DNA from: JAPOXR01 sp965116115
GTDB taxonomy: Bacteria; Pseudomonadota; Alphaproteobacteria; Rhodobacterales; Rhodobacteraceae
DNA length: 64,000 nt
Direction of reading: 5' to 3'
NCBI GenBank assembly: GCA_965116115.1
Contig: OZ220486.1
Span: 558,001-622,000 of the forward strand
Part shown: piece after piece, positions 51,136-59,795 of the stretch
How the letters are laid out: every line of letters starts with the position of its first letter
Position numbering within the stretch: the stretch's first letter is position 1
Program-made: the position numbers and the translations under genes
Notes under the pieces: generated by a model
Seen by the model: only the letters and a program-made list of their open reading frames with translations
Databases searched by the model: none
Told to the model about the DNA's origin: nothing

Positions 51136-52346
51136 CCGGCGCGGCGTTTCAGGAAGTCGAGGCAAAAACCGCGGGCGGCCGCGTCGTGTCGCTGCGCTTT
51201 CCGCCCGAGGAGCATGCCGCCCGGCTGGCTGCGACACGGGCGGAACTGAACCGCAGGGGGCTCGACGCATTGCTGGTCTTCGCGCAGGAGAGTCACTATT
51301 ACCTCACCGGCTACGACACTTCCGGCTTCGTCTTCTTTCAGGCCGGGGTGATCACCGCCGACGAGCGTCCGACCGTGCTGCTGACCCGGCGGCCGGATCT
51401 GCGGCAGGCCGAAGCCGCCTCGCTCTACGACGATATCCGGATCTGGCTGAACTCCGAGGACGCCGATCCGGCGGAATATCTTCGGGCGATCCTGCAGGAG
51501 CTTGGTTTGCAAGGCGGGCGCGCAGGCGTCGAGTTCGCGACCTACGGACTGACGGCTGCCAATGGCCGTCTGGTCGAGGCCGCGTTGCGCGGCTTTTGCG
51601 CCTTGGACGATGCCTCAGACATCGTACGCTGCCAGCGGCTGGTGAAATCCGAGGCTGAACTCGAGATGGTGCGCCGGGCCGGGCGTTTGGCCGACGCGGC
51701 GGTTCTGGCCGCGGTCGAAGCCAGCGGCCCCGGGGTCACCGAAAGCGAATTGAGCGCAGCGGCCCTGACCGCGATGCTGAACGGCGGGGGCGAGATTCCC
51801 GCCAGCGGCCCGCTGGTCAACACCGGTCCGCGCGCGCTCTTCGGGCGCGGTATCGGCGGGCCGCGGCGGATCGACAAAAACGATCAGGTCCTGATTGAAC
51901 TGGCCGGTTCCTATTGCCGTTATCACGTCTGTATCGAATCCACCGCGGCCGTAGGCGAACCTGATCCGCGGCAAGCCGATATGATGGCCGTCGCGGCTGA
52001 TGCGCTTTATCAGATCAGGGACGCCGCCCGACCCGGCGCCGAGCTCGGCACGCTGGACGACATCCACCGCAGCGTGCTGGACGCGGCCGGTTTCGCTTCC
52101 GAACGTTTTGCGGCCTGCGGCTACGCACTGGGCTGCACGTTCAAACCCACTTGGATGGACGTGCCGCCGATGATCTACACTGGAAATCCCTTGATTCTGG
52201 AGCCGGGCATGGTGTTCTTCGTACACATTATGATCCCGGATACGCGAACCGGGGTCATGGCGGGTATCGGTCAGACATTCGCGATCCGCGAAAGCGGTCC
52301 GGTCGAATTGTTCAGCCGCCTGCCTGCCGAGCTTTTCCGACGCTGA
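51132..52346 (+). CDS. M24-family creatinase-like hydrolase (paralogue 3)
   Basis: The 404-residue protein is the close relative of paralogue 2. Its creatinase_N domain reads RAELNRRGLDALLVFAQESH and YYLTGYDTSGFVFFQ, and the M24 domain has QVLIELAGSYCRYHVCIES where metal Asp residues would stand. That ELAG-x-x-x-RYH pattern is typical of ectoine-hydrolase-like members, so ring opening of a cyclic amide or amidine is a reasonable guess. It overlaps the M20-like gene by four bases and is followed by a DHDPS-family lyase 23 bases later. Confidence 0.84.
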   Translation: MTGAAFQEVEAKTAGGRVVSLRFPPEEHAARLAATRAELNRRGLDALLVFAQESHYYLTGYDTSGFVFFQAGVITADERPTVLLTRRPDLRQAEAASLYDDIRIWLNSEDADPAEYLRAILQELGLQGGRAGVEFATYGLTAANGRLVEAALRGFCALDDASDIVRCQRLVKSEAELEMVRRAGRLADAAVLAAVEASGPGVTESELSAAALTAMLNGGGEIPASGPLVNTGPRALFGRGIGGPRRIDKNDQVLIELAGSYCRYHVCIESTAAVGEPDPRQADMMAVAADALYQIRDAARPGAELGTLDDIHRSVLDAAGFASERFAACGYALGCTFKPTWMDVPPMIYTGNPLILEPGMVFFVHIMIPDTRTGVMAGIGQTFAIRESGPVELFSRLPAELFRR

Positions 52347-52369
52347 GAACGAATTGGAGACGAACTGCG

Positions 52370-53296
52370 ATGCCGCTGCTTGATGCCAGCACAAAAGGTG
52401 TTTTCGTTATTTCGGCGACGCCTTTCACCGATGGCGGTGCGATAGATCTCGAAAGTTTGGACCGCGCTGCCGATTTCTATTTCGACAAGGGCGCGGACGG
52501 AATCACGATACTGGGGATGATGGGCGAAGCTCCGAAACTCACCATGGCCGAATCCCACGAAGTTGCTGCCCGCGCGATTACCCGTGCCGGGAACCGGCCG
52601 GTGATCGTGGGGTGTTCGGCGCCGGGCCTGGCCGCGATCGGCGAGCTTGGAAAGGCGGTGATGGATCTGGGCGCCGCCGGGATCATGGTTGCCCCGCCGG
52701 TGACGCTGAAGACCGACGGCCAGATCGTCGCGTATTATCACGATGTCGCGCAGGCCCTGGGCGACGGTGTGCCGATCGTGCTGCAGGATTTCCCGCTGGC
52801 CACGAATGTCCATATCGCGCCGGAGGTCATCGGCCGGATCGTTGCGGACATCCCCGAAATGGTGATGCTGAAACACGAAGACTGGCCGGGCCTGGCGAAA
52901 ATCACCGCGATCCGGAACGCGGAAAGCCGGGGACAGCGCCGGATTTCGATCTTGTGCGGCAATGGCGGCGTCTTTCTGCCCGAGGAACTGGCGCGCGGCG
53001 CCGACGGCGCAATGACCGGCTTCGGTTATCCCGAGATGATGGCGGCTATGACAACTCTTGCAGCGCAAGGTGATTGGGAACGGGCCCGGGACATCTTCGA
53101 CGCTTATCTGCCGCTGATCCGCTATGAACAGCAGCCCGGTGTCGGACTCGCGGTACGCAAGCATGTGCTCGCCAAGCGAGGCGTGATCGCATCCGCGATG
53201 ATCCGTCGTCCGGGACGCGGGCTTTCCGCCGAGGCCGTAGCCGAAGTCGACCGGCTGATGGCACGTCAGGCGCGGCGGCTCGATGCCATCGGATAG
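52370..53296 (+). CDS. DHDPS-family lyase/dehydratase
   Basis: The 308-residue protein has the aldolase barrel layout: GVFVISATPFTDGGAIDLES, GADGITILGMMGEAPKL, and the Schiff-base Lys in MVMLKHEDWPGL. The usual catalytic Tyr motif YNxP is replaced by QDFPLATNV, placing Phe at or next to the usual Tyr position, as in some sugar-acid dehydratases and other subfamilies. A substrate is not readable. ATG 52370 follows TTGGAGA at a normal distance; the longer frame from 52151 is inside paralogue 3. It is the last gene of the plus-strand operon. Confidence 0.85.
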   Translation: MPLLDASTKGVFVISATPFTDGGAIDLESLDRAADFYFDKGADGITILGMMGEAPKLTMAESHEVAARAITRAGNRPVIVGCSAPGLAAIGELGKAVMDLGAAGIMVAPPVTLKTDGQIVAYYHDVAQALGDGVPIVLQDFPLATNVHIAPEVIGRIVADIPEMVMLKHEDWPGLAKITAIRNAESRGQRRISILCGNGGVFLPEELARGADGAMTGFGYPEMMAAMTTLAAQGDWERARDIFDAYLPLIRYEQQPGVGLAVRKHVLAKRGVIASAMIRRPGRGLSAEAVAEVDRLMARQARRLDAIG

Positions 53297-53399
53297 GATC
53301 GGAGGCCGTGCCGCGGCCTGACCGGCGCGGACTTGCCGTTGCGCTGCCGGACCGCTGCGCGGGCGGAGCTTTTCGGGGGATGTCCCGATGGATTTTGAA

Positions 53400-53850
53400 C
53401 CTCGCATGAGCGGCGCTGCCTGTTGAACATTTACGCGGCGTCCTTGAGCCAGCCAAGGCGGTCCTTTCAGCGATGTTTGAAAACAGGTGGCTGCCTGCAG
53501 GCCTTAATGCGGCGGAAGCATTTCTCGGCCCGGCATGCCGGTGGCTATCGCAGGTCCCGGCATTTCTCCAGCGCTTCGCGTTGCGGCAGACCTGCCGGAC
53601 CGTGCTGTCCATCGACTCGGTGACGTCCGTGCCCGCTGGCGACCTCCGCAGTTCGAGCGGCAAACCGAGCCCGGCGACGGTCAGGATTCCATCCAAACCT
53701 TCAAGTATCGACCGGGAGACATCCGTAGCCTCCTGTTCGAACCACCGGACCGGATTGCGCATCAGGCGCTCGGCCTTGTCGGCATCAGCCGGCCGCTGAG
53801 CCTGTTCAAGCGTCCGCTGCACGGAGGCATGCTGTTTCCGCAGCGAGATG
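53400..53850 (-). pseudogene. IS256-family transposase C-terminal remnant
   Basis: The minus strand reads ADKAERLMRNPVRWFEQEAT, then VSRSILEGLDGILTVAGLGL, PLELRRSPAGTDVTESMDS and VRQVCRNAKRWRNAG, the conserved end of an IS256/Mutator-type transposase with its last catalytic Glu. The frame then shifts, and CFRRIKACRQPPV is found further on. The N-terminal and central parts are gone. It sits directly after the plus-strand catabolic operon. Confidence 0.8.
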
Positions 53851-54339
53851 TTTCATTCCAGTCTTCGTGGATCATCGTCTGCAACACGGACGGTTAACTC
53901 CGGCCGCCCCGAATCTCCCCCCTCCGGCCCGGTCTCGCTCGACCTCCGGGCGGCGTTCGGCCAAGGCAGGGATCGAGCATGACCGGCGGGATGTCGGCGG
54001 CCTGCCGCGGTAAATCCCCCTCCGACACCGCCCCGGCGAGGGGCGTTCCGCACCTATCAATATTTCATACTTAACTCCTGCGGCGCCTGCTGTTTTTCAT
54101 GACATGAGAATCGGACTTCGACATTTTTCGGCCGGGTCGGTCGAATGGTTCAAGGCGGTTTGTGTTGACAGCAGAAGCTGCAGGTTCTGTCCCCATTCCC
54201 GTCTGCGAGGTGGTTTCATATGCTGTGAGTGAGGAATCTGGATTCCGGAAGCTCTGAGCGATATACATGGGGTCTTGTCAGTGCTTTGAATCTGCCCGCG
54301 TAATCCGTAGATTCCGGATTGGAAAAGAGAACAGACACC
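53851..54339. other. Non-coding stretch
   Basis: No supported gene lies here. Frames on both strands (for example 53853-54053 minus) are Arg/Gly-rich and without domain character. The last 30 bases contain the leader of the coiled-coil gene (AAAAGAGAACAG before ATG 54340). Confidence 0.4.
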
Positions 54340-54618
54340 ATGACCGACATACTCTTTGACACGCACGCCGAGATTGAAAAGCTCAAGGCCAAGGGTTTCA
54401 GCGCGGAGCAATCCGAAGCGATAACCGACATCGTGCGGACGGGAGTCACGGGCGGAGTCGCGACTAAGGCTGACCTTGCGGAAATTAAGGTCGGTCTTGA
54501 TGCGCGGATCGGGCAGCTTGAAACTCATATGAAGTGGATAATGACGGTAGGCGGCGGCGCCCTGTTGCTGGCCGCCCCACTTTGGCTGAACGCGATGCAG
54601 AAGCTCTTTGCCGGCTGA
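54340..54618 (+). CDS. Small coiled-coil membrane-anchored protein (DUF1640-like)
   Basis: The 92-residue protein starts with DTHAEIEKLKAKGFSAEQSE and ITDIVRTGVTGGVATKADL, then a coiled coil (EIKVGLDARIGQLETHMKW), and ends with one membrane helix (IMTVGGGALLLAAPLWLNAM). Proteins of this plan (DUF1640 and relatives) are common, small and functionally unassigned. The same plan is seen in the pseudogene at 6985-7436. ATG 54340 is chosen over the frame start at 54319. Confidence 0.7.
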   Translation: MTDILFDTHAEIEKLKAKGFSAEQSEAITDIVRTGVTGGVATKADLAEIKVGLDARIGQLETHMKWIMTVGGGALLLAAPLWLNAMQKLFAG

Positions 54619-54820
54619 TCCAGAGTCGGCTGCGAGGCAATGACGGCTGACCAGAGTGCGCCAGCCGTGCCGGGCAGACAGCCGCACCCAAGGCGGCGCA
54701 GCGCCGCTCCCGTTCAGGCCTTGGCGGGCGAAAGCCTGATGCAGGGCAAGCTGATTTCTGAAACTCACGGCCCAGCTTGCGCAGTGCCGGCGGCGGGTAC
54801 ATATCCCCGAGCCGTCCAGC

Positions 54821-55100
54821 TCATGATTGCCGATCAGGAATCGCTGTCAGGGCTTGGCCGGCCGGATCCGGCTTGGGAATCTGCATGCCGGTGCGGACGA
54901 TGTCGATGACACCCTCGAGGCGGGCAAGGCGCTCCCGGATGCAGCCCAGCTGCTCGTGCATCTCCTTGCAGGAATCCTCGACTTTCTTGATGGTTTGCGG
55001 CTTGCGCCGCCCTGTTCGCAGTTTTTCAAATAACGCGTGACTGCCAGAAAACCCTTTTTTCAGCGGCGTCCGGCAGCGGCTCTGCTCGGTCGACCCGCCA
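54821..55100 (-). pseudogene. Possible small coiled-coil gene or remnant
   Basis: A minus-strand frame ends with KKVEDSCKEMHEQLGCIRER, LARLEGVIDIVRTGMQIPKP and a short tail. The heptad pattern CIRERLARLEG is typical of small coiled-coil proteins that accompany DUF1640-like genes. No convincing start is visible (ATG 54961 would give 46 residues), and the upstream part of the frame is low complexity. Confidence 0.3.
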
Positions 55101-55384
55101 TCCGGCGGCGGATCCGGGCTTCCAAGGCATGCCGGGCGGCGGAAATTAATTGTCAGCGCCGAACTGGCGGACCGCCGGAGCACGGTTGACTGCTCCCGGG
55201 TTGAGATGTCCGGGAGAAATCCGCTGAGGCTACGGTGCGGGTGAAGCCGTCGCGGCCATGGCTCCGCACCCTTTCGAGACCGCGATGCTCAAGATGGTTG
55301 ATCGCCGACTCAACAGCCGGATGCAGACGGCGGGCCTCAGCGAAGCCGGGTTCCGACTGCTGCTCCCGCTCCACTACCGGCATG

Positions 55385-55640
55385 CCGGAGTTCGCCTGCG
55401 AGGCCGTCAATCACTCGATCAACGAGTATGTGCGCGGGCAGGCGCATACCAACGGTATGAAAAGCTTCTGTTCGATGCTCAAGCGCGCCCATAACGGCAC
55501 CTTCCGCAAGATGAGCCCGAAGCATCTTCGGCGGCATGTCCATGAGTTCGCGGGCAAGCATGACATCGGCGGCTCAGGAACCCTCGCCTGGATGCGGGAC
55601 ACCGTCGCCCGGCTCCTCTGCCGCGACTTGGTCGCCGACA
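55385..55640 (+). pseudogene. IS1595-family transposase C-terminal remnant
   Basis: The frame reads FACEAVNHSINEYVRGQAHT, NGMKSFCSMLKRAHNGTFRK and MSPKHLRRHVHEFAGKHDI, the end of an ISXO2-like (IS1595 family) DDE transposase, with the conserved N-x-x-E/K-x-F-W/C region altered at the catalytic Glu (MKSF instead of IESF). The front part is missing. The miniature element at 37206-37392 carries an IS1595-type N-terminus, but the two need not come from the same parent. Confidence 0.75.
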
Positions 55641-56010
55641 ACGGTCTTTCCTCCGGCTCCGGTGCGCAGCGGCTTCGTCGGGCGAAACAACGCCTTCGCC
55701 AGTTTCTCCGGCGTAGCGCCCGCGAGGTCGCGGGCCGGGTCCAGTATCGGTCTCACGAGGATAACACCATGCATCCCATGGCGCTGTCGGGATTCCAAGT
55801 TTGCGTCAAGTTATCTTTGTAATCCCCTTCAGAGCCGCATGGGCGGGTTGCAAAAACACTTGGATTTTTCATATGGGGACGATACTCTCAGAAACCGGAA
55901 GCTTTTCACAAAGGCCGGCGCCGTGAAAATCCGGCATTGTCTCACATGGCATACGCGATCGGAATTCAGGCCGGCATCGCCGCGGCTCCGGTTTTCAGCA
56001 GGAGAAGAAG

Positions 56011-57867
56011 ATGGCGGTGCGCGGTATGAACCGGAATCCTTTCCGCCCCGGTTACGGCGTTATTCCACCGGTGCTGGCCGGGCGCGGGGCGCTGAAGAGC
56101 GAGTTCCACGGGCGGCTCGCGGATCTGGCCGCCGGGAATCTAAATCCGACCGCGCTTCAGCTCATGGGCCCGCGCGGCTGCGGCAAGACGGCCCTGCTGG
56201 CTTGGATGAGCAAACAGGCCGGGGAAAGGGGGGTTGAGTCCGTTTTCCTTCCCAAGCAGGCTTTTGACAGCCTCGACATGCTTGTCGGCGTGCTGCGGTG
56301 GCTGAAGGGGGGCCTGTTCGGCCTTGGCAAGGGCGACCTGCGCGTAGGAGCCGGCATCGACGGGATTCCCGGGCTGTCCGTTTCCGCCGACATCGGCGGC
56401 GGCGTCCCGGCGGACAGGGCGGCGGCGATCGTCGCCCGGCATCTTGATGCGCTCGTCCGCCGCCGCCGGCGGCTGCTCGTGCTGGTCGACGAAGCCCACG
56501 ACATGCCGGTGGAAACCGCCAGGCTTTGGTATGACGCCCTCCAGACGGTGACGATGGAACGCCCTGTTCAGCTGGTGATCGCCGGCACGCCGGATCTGGA
56601 GATGATTCTCAGCCTTTCCGGTTCGACTTTCACCGAACGGATCATGGGACGGTCGGTCGGCCGGCTGGTCCAGGAGGATGCCGCCCGGGCGCTGACCGAG
56701 CCCTTCGGGGAGAGGGTATGTTTCGAGGACCGGGCCCTGTCCGCCGTCCTCGACGAAGCGCAGGGCTACCCTTACTTTATCCAGCTGTGGGGAGAAGCGC
56801 TCTGGAACACGGTCGCCGAATCCGGCGTTGCCCGCATCGGCCTGCCGCAGGTAGAGGCCGCCGCGGCGGCGGCTGATGAGGCGCGGCAGAGACTCTATCG
56901 CAGGCGGACGGCCGAGATGTTCAGCTCCGGCATTCTGATCCCGGCTGCCGAGACGGCGCTGGAAATCGGAAAGAGCCGCCGCCCGACCGCGCTTAATTTC
57001 AATTGGACAGCCGACAGGATCGCCGCCGGCGGCGACGGCGACAGGGCCGCGGCGCGGCGTTTGCTGCTGCACACCGGATTCATCTGGGAGGCGGAACCCG
57101 GGGAATGGGAATACGGCATTCCGAGCCTCGCCGGGCATGTCGTCGAAGCGGCGGCGCTGTCCTGCACCCCTGAGGCTGCTGTCGGTCTGTCGCTGGCGGC
57201 GGCGGCGCGGCTTCTTAATTCGGAGGGGACGGCGGCGCCCGAGGCCCTGACCCGGGCGATGGCGGGCGCCGGCAATAAAGCTGCCAGCCACCTGAGGATA
57301 TTGCGTCGGCAGGGCATTTTGGTTGCTGAGGAGGACGGAGAGCTTAGACTCGCCGCCCCGCGGCTGGCCGAACATGTGCTGAAGCGTCTCGGCATTGATC
57401 CTGCCGCCGAGGCGCCGGCGGCGCGGAAGGACGGCGAAGAGACAGCGGCCCGCTTGGTCCGTGAAGGACGGCTGATAAACCGGCCGGGGATGAAGCGGGC
57501 CAGCGAACTGTTCGTCGTGGCTGAGGCCGGCTTCGTCCCCGGCGCGGAATGCCCGGCGCGGCGCATCCGCGACTTTCTGGTCTGGAATCCGGATGAGGAC
57601 GATCCCGGAGAACTGCGGCCTCTGGGCCTCCTCTATGACGCGTTGCTTCCGATCGGCCGGGTTCAGGACCGCTGGCCGGCGGTGCGGGAGGACGCCGCAA
57701 TAGCGGAGTCCGAATGTCTGGCGGGGAAATCCGAAGAGAAGCGTTCCGGCCTGGACGGTTTTATCGCCGCTGTCATGCGGTGCCGCCGGCCGCCGCCGGA
57801 GAACGACATCGCGCCGACCCAGTCGGCGGAACCCGATGATGATGACCGGCCCGCACCCGGGATGTGA
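56011..57867 (+). CDS. Orphan AAA ATPase (STAND/ORC-like)
   Basis: The 618-residue protein has an AAA ATPase domain with Walker A GPRGCGKTALL (residues 53-63), Walker B LLVLVDEAHD (about 154-163) and a sensor-1-like VIAGTPDLEM. The arrangement recalls ORC1/Cdc6- and STAND-type NTPases with a following helical or winged-helix region (about 330-480, including SHLRILRRQGILVAEEDGEL). The C-terminal 110 residues are acidic and unlike known domains. It starts at ATG 56011 after AGGAGAAGAAG. The gene stands alone among transposon remnants and ends in its own terminator, so its partner or target is unknown; regulation of a defence or stress response is possible. Confidence 0.78.
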   Translation: MAVRGMNRNPFRPGYGVIPPVLAGRGALKSEFHGRLADLAAGNLNPTALQLMGPRGCGKTALLAWMSKQAGERGVESVFLPKQAFDSLDMLVGVLRWLKGGLFGLGKGDLRVGAGIDGIPGLSVSADIGGGVPADRAAAIVARHLDALVRRRRRLLVLVDEAHDMPVETARLWYDALQTVTMERPVQLVIAGTPDLEMILSLSGSTFTERIMGRSVGRLVQEDAARALTEPFGERVCFEDRALSAVLDEAQGYPYFIQLWGEALWNTVAESGVARIGLPQVEAAAAAADEARQRLYRRRTAEMFSSGILIPAAETALEIGKSRRPTALNFNWTADRIAAGGDGDRAAARRLLLHTGFIWEAEPGEWEYGIPSLAGHVVEAAALSCTPEAAVGLSLAAAARLLNSEGTAAPEALTRAMAGAGNKAASHLRILRRQGILVAEEDGELRLAAPRLAEHVLKRLGIDPAAEAPAARKDGEETAARLVREGRLINRPGMKRASELFVVAEAGFVPGAECPARRIRDFLVWNPDEDDPGELRPLGLLYDALLPIGRVQDRWPAVREDAAIAESECLAGKSEEKRSGLDGFIAAVMRCRRPPPENDIAPTQSAEPDDDDRPAPGM

Positions 57868-57938
57868 CCGCGCTGCATGGCATACGCCCGGATGACGCAA
57901 AACTCCGGAAGACACGCTTTCCGGACATCTGCTGGATC

Positions 57939-57980
57939 ATCCCGGACGGATTCAAGGAATCTCCCCTTCCGGGATTTTTT
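57939..57980 (+). terminator. Intrinsic terminator of the AAA ATPase gene
   Basis: ATCCCGGA (57939-57946) pairs with TCCGGGAT (57968-57975), followed by six T. A second hairpin, TCCGGAA/TTTCCGGA, precedes it at 57904-57924. It also separates the ATPase from the convergent sugar transporter operon. Confidence 0.75.
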
Positions 57981-57996
57981 GTTTCAGGGCGTCCCC

Positions 57997-58791
57997 CTAT
58001 TTGATCGCTCCAGCCGTCATGCCGGCGATAAACCGGCGCGACTGGATGACGAACACAATTATAACAGGCAATGCCGCGAGCGTCAAACCGGCATAGAGAA
58101 CGCTGTAGTTAATACTGTACTCGCCGAAGAACGCCGTCAGACCCTGTGCCAGCGTTTTCCACTCCGGGCTCTGGATGAAAACCAGCGGGAAGAAGAAGTC
58201 GTTCCAGATCGGAACGGCGTTGTATATCCCGGCGATCACCAGCGCAGGCGAAATCATCGGCACCATTATCTGCACCATGATCCTGAGTTCACTGGCTCCG
58301 TCGACCCGCGCGCAATCCTCAAGATCCCGGGGAAGGGAGCGCAGGAAGCCTGTAAGGATGAACACCGTCGCCGGCAGGCTCATCGCCGTGTAAATGCAGA
58401 TCAGCCCCAGCAGATTATCCAGGAGCCCGAGATGCTTGAGCTGAATGAACAACGGAATGATCGCCAGCCTCAGCGGCAGCATCAGCCCTGAAAGGAAAAA
58501 CAGCAGCACCATGATCGAACCGCGGAACCGGTAGCGGGAAATGGCATATGCCGCCATCGTTCCGGTTACTAACAGAAGCGCCACCGACAGAGCCGTCACG
58601 ATGACCGAATTCAGGAAGTATCTCGGCACATCGGTTTCGGTCCAGATAATCCGGAAATTTTCCAGATTTAAGCTCTGCGGCAGAGCGAAGGGCGAAGAAA
58701 AAATCTCGGCATTGGTTTTGAACCCTGACAGCACCATCATCAAAATCGGATAAAGCATGATGAATGCGCCGGCGCCGAGAAATATCTGCAT
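57997..58791 (-). CDS. Sugar ABC transporter permease, MalG type
   Basis: The 264-residue inner-membrane protein has six hydrophobic segments and the EAA loop LEDCARVDGASELRIMVQIMVP. ATG 58791 is the only standard start, but the frame stays open upstream, and an in-frame ATA at 58830 lies right after a strong GAGGAGAGGG site. Starting there would add 13 residues (KHARTNSAEAWL) with typical positive charge, so the natural start may be non-standard or mutated. It is the second permease of the operon. Confidence 0.9.
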   Translation of the reverse strand: MQIFLGAGAFIMLYPILMMVLSGFKTNAEIFSSPFALPQSLNLENFRIIWTETDVPRYFLNSVIVTALSVALLLVTGTMAAYAISRYRFRGSIMVLLFFLSGLMLPLRLAIIPLFIQLKHLGLLDNLLGLICIYTAMSLPATVFILTGFLRSLPRDLEDCARVDGASELRIMVQIMVPMISPALVIAGIYNAVPIWNDFFFPLVFIQSPEWKTLAQGLTAFFGEYSINYSVLYAGLTLAALPVIIVFVIQSRRFIAGMTAGAIK

Positions 58792-58841
58792 CAGCCAGGC
58801 TTCAGCCGAGTTTGTACGGGCGTGTTTTATTTTCCCTCTCC

Positions 58842-59795
58842 TCAGCTCATCTCGACTTCGCGGGCGGTGAGAATTTTCGTCGCGATGATTGACACGGTGA
58901 AAATGAACAGGAAGATCAGTACCGCCAGCGCCGAACCCGCGCCGAACCCGGTTCCCCCTCCGCTGATTGAACCGAATGCGGTGCGGTAGAACAACAGTCC
59001 CAGCATATCGGTCGAATAAGCCGGCGAGCCTTCGAGGCCGGACATGATGAAAGGCAGTTCAAACCAGTTGAATGATCCGATGAAGGTCAGAACCACGATG
59101 ATGGTCACGGCGGGCGCCATAAGCGGCCAGATGATGTCGCGCGCGATGCGCCATTCGCTGGCGCCGTCCAGACGCGCTGCCTCGATGAAATCCTTGGGAA
59201 TCCGGTGGATGGCGGCCAGAAAAACAAGCGCCGGGAAACCTATCCAGGCCCATACGTTGACCAGCAGCAATGAAGGCAACGCGGTTTCAGGCAGACCCAG
59301 CCAAGGAAGAGCCCAGTCGCTCAGACCGATCGCGGTCAGGCCCTTGTTCACCAGCCCGAATACCGGGTTGAGGAACATTTTCCACTGGAAGCCGATGATG
59401 ACCGTGGACAAGATCACCGGCAGGAAGAACACGACCTGATAGAAACGTCCGCCCTTGGGTTCGCGCGCCAGCAACAGGGCGATGACCAGCGCAAGGCCGT
59501 TTTGCACGATCATTATCGAGACAAAGACGATCACGTTATTTTTGAAGGCGTTGAACAGGAACCAGTTGCGATTCGGATCGAACAAAACGTCGCGGAAGTT
59601 TTCCAGCCCGACGAAATCGCCCCGTACGAGGCCGTTCCAGTCATACACGCTGTACCAGAGTGCCGATGCCATCGGCAAAAACACGAAAATGAACAGAATT
59701 GACGCCGGGGGGATCAGCAGAAACGCCAGCCATAAAATCCGGTTGCGGTCGCGCCGGGCTATGGCGCGCCTGTACTCGGTGTCGCTTACTGTCAA
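58842..59795 (-). CDS. Sugar ABC transporter permease, MalF/UgpA type
   Basis: The 317-residue permease has six to seven hydrophobic segments and the EAA loop FIEAARLDGASEWRIARDIIWP. A TTG start (59795) overlaps the ATPase stop as TTGA; the sequence after it (TVSDTEYRRAIARRDRNRIL) has the basic N-terminus typical of the family. It forms the channel with the MalG-type subunit. Confidence 0.9.
   Translation of the reverse strand: MTVSDTEYRRAIARRDRNRILWLAFLLIPPASILFIFVFLPMASALWYSVYDWNGLVRGDFVGLENFRDVLFDPNRNWFLFNAFKNNVIVFVSIMIVQNGLALVIALLLAREPKGGRFYQVVFFLPVILSTVIIGFQWKMFLNPVFGLVNKGLTAIGLSDWALPWLGLPETALPSLLLVNVWAWIGFPALVFLAAIHRIPKDFIEAARLDGASEWRIARDIIWPLMAPAVTIIVVLTFIGSFNWFELPFIMSGLEGSPAYSTDMLGLLFYRTAFGSISGGGTGFGAGSALAVLIFLFIFTVSIIATKILTAREVEMS

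Noticed and set aside
48424..51270. 948-residue open frame on the minus strand
   Set aside because: It is antisense to the ABC ATPase fusion and the M20-like gene. Its composition (His/Arg/Gln-rich, no motif) is that of a shadow frame in GC-rich DNA.
53297..53330. GC-rich hairpin after the DHDPS-family gene (AGGCCGTGCCGCGGCCT) as a terminator
   Set aside because: The stem is short and lacks a T tract, so termination cannot be supported.
53046..53822. Full-length 258-residue minus-strand frame as an intact IS256 transposase
   Set aside because: Only about the first half shows IS256 homology. The frame then shifts and runs antisense into the DHDPS-family gene, so it is a remnant.
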